64,000 nucleotides of DNA from Deroplatys truncata (taxonomy: Eukaryota; Arthropoda; Insecta; Mantodea; Mantidae). Below are positions 58,231 to 64,000 of this stretch, one piece after another. The stretch is taken from assembly GCA_030765065.1 (NCBI GenBank), contig CM060990.1, positions 215,241,290 through 215,305,289 on the forward strand, given 5' to 3'. The position numbers and the translations under genes are program-made. A model generated the notes under the pieces. The model saw nothing but the letters and a program-made list of their open reading frames with translations, had not been told where the DNA came from and made no database searches. The stretch's first letter is position 1, and the number at the start of each line of letters is the position of its first letter.

Positions 58231-59485
58231 CGTTCAAGCATGCTGACAACTGTCAGCGAGGCTAGCTCCTCAATAATGATGCAACACTCTCTAGAGGCTT
58301 GCATTCCAACAAGCTGGAGTGAGAATTGACGAGAAGATTGCACCCTGCTGAATCTGGTAGAACGTGTCTGTAGTATGATGCTGACATGACTGCCAAGGCG
58401 CAGGCATGAGTGAGGCGATTACCACATTTCCACTGTACTTTCTTCGCGTCGTGTTCAAGATACGATTCCTTGACTGTTGCATGTTTTGACGCTTCCAGTT
58501 TGCGACCGCCCTTCTAAGTGTTGTCTAGGGTGGTCAAGGTGCTGATTTGAACGAGGGGTTCAAAGTAAAGGCAGCAGAAACGTTTTAGTGTTGGAAGGTA
58601 GCTTACAATTTTTACCAGAAGTTAAATCCCAAGTGTGCAACATTTTGTCAAAATCATACGAAAAATACTGTCTGTTAACAATGTTCAACGAAATCACAGA
58701 GCAGTTCGGTTATAAGAGCATGATAGACAACCCCCTTCCAATACAACAGTTTTAAAAATGTTAAGCCTCCCCTCTGGTCCACAAGGCATTGAAAATCCTC
58801 CATGTTAGCAATAAAGCGACAAAATTGTTCAATGCCGTTCGTATTCCACCAAACGGAATTCAAACCTTCCTTAAACCACTCCAATTTCAAAACTTGTAAT
58901 ATATATCTTACAGTCTATGTCTGTCGGGAAGAAAAGACCTTTTTTGTAGTGACGATGGAATTATAAGGATCAGCTGTATGTTTTCGAGATTACAATGCGC
59001 GCGCGCAAACACAAACGCACACATGTACGCACATTTCCACTTTTGTAACATGTGTATAGGGCATAGCTATAGATTAAAAATATGGCATTAGTTGTTTAAA
59101 GCCAGGAAGTAACGCGTCCTAGACTCTAGAATTATATAAGAAGAGCTTTCTGATCTTGTACAAAATGGCATTATGCCGATTTCATGTATATATGTATTTA
59201 TAAATACTCCTAAGATGACAATGTGTATTATCAGTTACAGGGCAACTATTGTGCAGAAGTTGAACAAAGAAGCTATGTTTCAGTCTGCTGTTTCCTTTTC
59301 TTATTGTTTCATTTATATAGCACGCTTTAATTTCTTTGGTCACATCGGGAGTTTTGACTTGAAAAACAACTGATGGTGTTATTTCTCGCTGATTGTAGAG
59401 TTTCCTAACGTTGGTTTTAACACTTTTAAGTATTAAATACACTCATGCATTAGTATTCCAGGCTCTGTGAGGAATAGGGAATGAT

Positions 59486-59575
59486 TCTGGTTAAAAGAAT
59501 TCCCCGCCCCAGCCGGGAATCTAACCCGAGACCTATGGGATAAGAAACCAGACCGCTCCCACTCCACATTTTCCT
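59486..59575 (-). other. tRNA-like SINE-head candidate
   Basis: On the minus strand 'gagcggtctggtttcttatc' is followed by box B-like 'gggttagattccc'. The body downstream (to about 59460) contains 'cagagcctgg', echoing the tRNA-like block in the Polinton TIR ('ctgagcctgg'). Possibly a different SINE family. Confidence 0.4.
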
Positions 59576-60540
59576 TTTTTCTTTGATTATTACTGAAAGC
59601 TTCCTTCGACACTAGCTAGTAATGGCAATGCAAATGTTTTATTGTGTGAACTGGTACAGTTTAGAAAAACGCGTTTGTAGCATACATATAATTACCAAAT
59701 TTCCGTTTCGTTTCATATACAGGGTATCAAATATGTATCGCATAACTACTCATTTAACCAGTAAAATGGAAAACAATTGTCGGGTACTAGGTTAAGCATT
59801 ATTAACTTTAAACACAATATTACAATGAAATTAAAATACCAGCTGTATTAACTCACGCTTTCTTCTATTATGCTATTAGACGACAGCACCTAAGGAGCAT
59901 CAGATTGGACTCAGAAAGAAAAGAAAATATTTCGTGCGAAAGCTTACTATAAATGAATGCGTAGCTACGCGCACCACGCTGTTATTTAAAACTAAATATA
60001 ATTTAAATATAAGGAAGGGTGTCGTGTTGTTTTCCAAGCTTTACTACTAAACTTTACTTGTTTCCTGGGTCTTTGATTGTCCAGCAGCGTTAAGATAGCA
60101 TAATATTTACATTAATTATTAAGTGGGTACATTTTAAATAAATTTACTTTGCTTAGTTAAAGTAAATTGTTCTGGTATGTTATTCTCTAGCAATGGTCCA
60201 ACTTAGAATATAAACGATTCAGTATGAATGAATGATCAGGGAACAGAGGAGATGCCTCACACCTCGACCTAACGCGGATGTTTTGTGCTTGTCATCCCTA
60301 GAAGGAATGGATGAGATGAAGTAACCGCATGAGGCTATAGGCCGCACGCAGATTCGTTGAGAAACATAATCGACCCAGTTTTATTAATTGTTTCTCCATA
60401 GGCTGAAATGGTAGAATCAGACTGAAAAAGTATGTAAGTCAACATTTGGATATATTATGCCAAGAGAAGTTGAGAACTCCTTGTTATTTACCAGGAAAAT
60501 TTGAGTCAGACAACTTCATACGCATTGTCATATCGGCATT

Positions 60541-60606
60541 GTAGTTCAGATGGCAGAGCAGCGGCACGGGTAACAGAAGATTGGTGGTTTCAATCCCTAC
60601 TGTGGT
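60541..60606 (+). other. tRNA pseudogene or SINE head
   Basis: 'tagttcagatggcagagca' (box A-like) and 'ggtttcaatcc' (box B-like) at tRNA-like spacing. Acceptor-stem pairing is poor, so a functional tRNA is unlikely. Confidence 0.42.
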
Positions 60607-63338
60607 ATTGAGATTTTTATTCTGATTCTACCTTTCTATAACTAATTTTTAGTTAATATTATTTTAAATAAGGTTTATTAACAGAGATTTGTAAGAAAAG
60701 GAGTATGCAGAAGGTTGTCAAACCTTTTCAAGTACTACGAAAATGCTGTTTTGCGACTTTTTCGTGATGCCTTTTCATTTTACGTGGTTCATTTCTGTAT
60801 ATCTCAGTCCCTTACCATGCCTTTTTACTTTTGTTTGTAATACCAAAAGTTTTTTGTTACAGTTTATAACTCAAAATTAGTATGCCTATTACTCTTGCTC
60901 TTTGCAAACAATTATTAGCGGATGGAAATAATAATACTATTAATAATAGTAATAATCATAACAATAACTCCATTATGACTTAACCTATTAAATGAGTTAT
61001 TCAAAGTAAAATACTTTTTATTGCTTCTGAAAACTTTATTTATGAAACTGTATTTTTATTTTCGTATGTCCTTTAATTTTGCTTTGTATCCCGTTGTGAT
61101 ATGTTTCTGATGCTTCTGTCGCCCCACGTTTACTTTTCCAGTGGCCTTCGCCCCACGTTTACTTTATGTGTAATAACTATTTTATTGTTATTTATTTAAA
61201 TATTATATATTTATGCCTCGGCTGCGTCAGTAGTAATTTGCAGAGCACGTATCTCTTAACAGGGCTAGTACGGCTAAAGAATGACGGCTTACACAAATTA
61301 TAATTGTACTCCACTCCCTTTATTAATCCTTCACACGATTAAATAACACTTCACTGATATATCCTACTATAGAGTTGTGAGATTATTGTTAATTGCACTT
61401 TTAACAGTTAAACTTTATATTATTCTCACTGCAATGAATTTTCATGTCTCACATACAATCACTGACCCGTACCAAACCGAACTGCTAGGTACGCTTTCTG
61501 GTAGCGTCTACCGCTTAAAATTGTACATTTTCTCTATTTCAAGTCTCTGATTGGCTAATCCTACTCCAATAGAATACCTTTATTCAACGTTTAGCTATTT
61601 ATAAACTGTTTTAAATATTACATTATTATTGTTCCAATAATTATTAGTAGCCTTTTTAAACTCTCTAATTTATTGTTGTCTGAAGGTTACCTCATTGTTA
61701 GCAGCCTTCGGCTTCTACTTTGTAATTCTGTTTGCTACGAAAAGCAGCTTGCTTCTATTCTCACAGCTCCTACATTGTTAAACTACATAATAAATTCACA
61801 TAACATCTTTATACATATATATAACAAAATAAACATAATACAATGACTGTAATATACATTTTATGTATTATTATACACTATTGCTTTAAGGCGGCTGTTA
61901 TTTTTTTAATATTATATAATTAAACTGATATTATTTAAGCTATAAAAATACTGTCTCAAATTGCCCCCTTTCAGAAATATTTAAAAATTATGTTCCTTTT
62001 GTTTTGTCCTTTTAATTTTTTTAAAATATTTTCTGAAAGTATCCTGAAAGAAAGAAACATAACCCTTTTATTATTACTTTATCTACTATGTATAATAAGT
62101 AGGGTAAGTATTGTATTCCACCCAAACATTCGATACCGAGATTTCACCGGAAATATATGTTTTGAGGCCCCGTGAATCCAAAAAAAGGAATTTTTGGAAG
62201 CATGTCCGTGTGTGTGTCTGTGTGCCTATGAACAGCATAACTCAGAAACGAACAGTCAGCTAAACACCAAACTTAGTATTTAGGTTCAGTATCTTCCAGA
62301 GATGCGGCACGAAGGTTTTCAAGAAAATCCCCCCACCGCAGATTACCCTTTACATGGAACATTTTTCGAAAATTTTGATTTTCTCAAAAATGGCTCTAAC
62401 GATTTTGATTAAAATAGCATATGTTTAACATATTTTCATGACAAATGAAATGTATATCTCGAATTTTCTGGGAATGTCTCCAAAAGTATTCTTCATTGTG
62501 AACGACATTTGTATAACTGGTAAACCATAAGAGATAGACAAAATTTTACTACACAAACAATGTAGATCGCGTTGAAATACACAATTTATGTCATATACAT
62601 TTTTTTTCTTGAGTAAACCATTTTCGAGATATTGCTTGTTATTCCCTTAAATTTTCCAATACTTTTTCTCAAATGGGAATTCGTTATTCATTTTTTTTAT
62701 GTCCTGGACATACAAAGAGAATGGAATGCACCACATAGCAACCAGCTCTTAAAAGATTTGACTATCGCTTAAATACTACCATATTCCCCTTGCATCTACT
62801 GGAAAATTAGCAATAATATTAACAGTTCGATATCTCGATTAACATGAAACATATGGAGAGTGATGCATTTTGTTAACATTGGTTAGGCCACGTGAAGCAG
62901 TACTTATTACATGAAATGTGTTGTCATGTTCTCTTTGCCCTAGTATTCATGCATATCCTTGACAAGATGCATCCACATACAACTCATAATCTAATTCATC
63001 CCTTGGACGTTCCAGCAGTATTGCATTTGCAATTAACTTTCTTACATTTTCAAAACATTCATGTAGCTCTGCTGTACACTTCCATTTATTTGTTTTCTTT
63101 AACAGCTGTCTTAAAGGTTATACATCTATAGCATATCTTGATAAAAATTTACTTTCATAATTCCAAATTCCAAATAAGTGTTGTAGCTGTTGAATACTTT
63201 TAGGTGGTTGGATATTTAAAATGGCTTCTAGTTTTTATTCATCTGGTTGAATGCCTACTTCATTAATTACATATCCCAGAAATTTGATTTCAGGTACACA
63301 AAATGTTGACTTTTTTACATTTACGGTCATGTCATGTT

Positions 63339-63342
63339 CATG

Positions 63343-63373
<31 letters not shown>

Positions 63374-63378
63374 AATGA
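63339..63378. repeat. (GAT)n microsatellite, 3' tail of LINE D
   Basis: 'tgatgatgatg' run with one interruption (gataatgat), directly at the 3' end of LINE D. Confidence 0.9.
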
Positions 63379-64000
63379 TAAGGTGAGGTTTAAGGGCGCT
63401 CAACAGCTATGGTCATCAGTGCCCTTACAAAGTATAAAATGGAAAGTCCAAAAATAAAATAGGGGTAAAAAGCCGCAGATACAACAATATAAAATAAGCC
63501 ATCGATGTCGAAAATTTAAAATCCAGAAATTAAAATACGGGACACAAACCCGCGTAGTCGATACATTAAAATACATATGAATGTCTAAAAACAAACTCAC
63601 TAAAAACGTTGCAAATCAAATAATAAAAGCGTAACCCACGTGTCAGGATCTGCAAAAGCCAAGGGTCCAGAGCGTCATATGACCCCAGGGGAGAACAGCC
63701 CCCCCATTAAAATGGACAATATCAAATCATAAAACTAAAAGACGCTCCGCGCATTAAATGCGTCGAATAAAACCGCTGTCACAGATAAAACATAAAAGAC
63801 TTGCTACAGTATACGCGTCGTCTGCCAAAATGTCGGCTAAATCTACAGGCAGAGACAGACGAGAGCGCAATTGTGCTAAAACCTGACACTCCGTTAAAAT
63901 ATGACACACTGTTAAGGGTACAGCACACTGATCACACAGTGGTGCAGGATCACCACTAAGCAAGTGTCTATGACTAAAAATGCAATGTCCGATACGAAGT
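63341..64000 (-). mobile_element. I-like LINE D, 3' end (continues right of window)
   Basis: The 3' untranslated region 'ggtttaagggcgctcaacagct' to 'cccttacaaagtataaaat' closely matches the 3' end of LINE A (2621-2680). It belongs to the A/B subfamily. The 5' part is outside the window. Confidence 0.88.
63754..64000 (-). pseudogene. LINE D ORF2 C-terminal part
   Basis: Open frame reading GDPAPLCDQCAVPLTVCHIL, the Cys/His motif at the end of I-like ORF2, ending FICDSGFIRRI at a stop at about 63754. It shows how the corresponding, frameshifted ends of LINEs A and B should read. Because the gene runs off the window, it is not known whether the rest is intact. Confidence 0.78.

Larger units (their letters stand above)
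58240..63338. other. AT-rich DNA with little recognisable content
   Basis: About 5 kb without a supported gene. Contents noted: an open frame on the minus strand at 58890-58675 with no recognised domain; two tRNA-like blocks (listed separately); a short direct repeat 'gccccacgtttactt' at about 61121 and 61149; and a moderately GC-rich tract near 62160-62340. The rest is AT-rich with simple runs. Confidence 0.5.

Noticed and set aside
58675-58890. Minus-strand open frame of 71 codons as a gene
   Set aside because: No recognised domain, no conserved neighbour; possibly part of the hAT relic but not supportable.
60541-60606. Functional tRNA gene
   Set aside because: Box A and B are plausible but the acceptor arms do not pair well and no poly-T terminator follows closely.

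Overview
This window is repeat-rich nuclear DNA from an animal, most likely an insect with a large, transposon-laden genome. The evidence is the mix of elements: Gypsy-type LTR retrotransposons, I-like LINEs with a ribonuclease H domain, mariner, hAT, tRNA-derived SINEs and Polinton/Maverick virus-like elements. I see no intact host gene. Almost every coding stretch is a transposon or endogenised viral gene carrying stops, frameshifts or insertions. The species cannot be named from the sequence alone.

Layout. (1) 1-13387 (+) is a Gypsy element, here called Gypsy-A copy 1. Its 5' LTR lies left of the window, and its protease region is split by a full-length minus-strand LINE (LINE A, 2606-8542) flanked by an 11-bp target-site duplication (TSD). 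(2) 13571-24383 (-) is a second Gypsy family, Gypsy-B, with two LTRs, a 4-bp AGAT duplication and a mariner element in its 3' part. (3) About 25.2-25.9 kb is a complex tandem repeat. (4) About 25.9-29.6 kb (+) is a decayed protein-primed family B DNA polymerase of Polinton type, interrupted by a SINE. (5) 30.1-37.2 kb is one DDE-like gene split in two by Gypsy-A copy 2 (30568-36438, AAGA duplication). (6) About 37.7-55.3 kb is a Polinton/adintovirus-like remnant with roughly 1.97-kb terminal inverted repeats (TIRs). Its right part keeps a virion gene cluster: packaging ATPase (-), then phospholipase A2 (PLA2) domain, basic-hydrophobic segment, adenain-like protease, penton-like minor capsid and the start of one more gene (all +). 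Its left part is filled by a SINE and two LINEs (B and C), whose TSDs show the order of insertion. (7) 55.3-64 kb holds a SINE, a minisatellite, a hAT-like transposase relic, about 5 kb of AT-rich DNA with little recognisable, and the 3' end of a fourth LINE (D) running off the right edge.

How the parts relate. Gypsy-A copies 1 and 2 have the same gag-protease-linker organisation; copy 2 has lost about 2.6 kb of pol. LINEs A, B and D belong to one subfamily with ATC-type tails. LINE C is a divergent relative with a TAG/TAC tail. The packaging ATPase, PLA2, protease and penton-like proteins together form the typical virion module of Polinton/adintovirus elements. I found no recognisable integrase or major capsid gene, so the element looks dead. 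The separate polymerase relic lies outside the TIRs and probably comes from a different copy.

Boundaries given with 'about' in the text were read by eye. TIR limits may be off by tens of bases. LTR ends and TSDs were located base by base.
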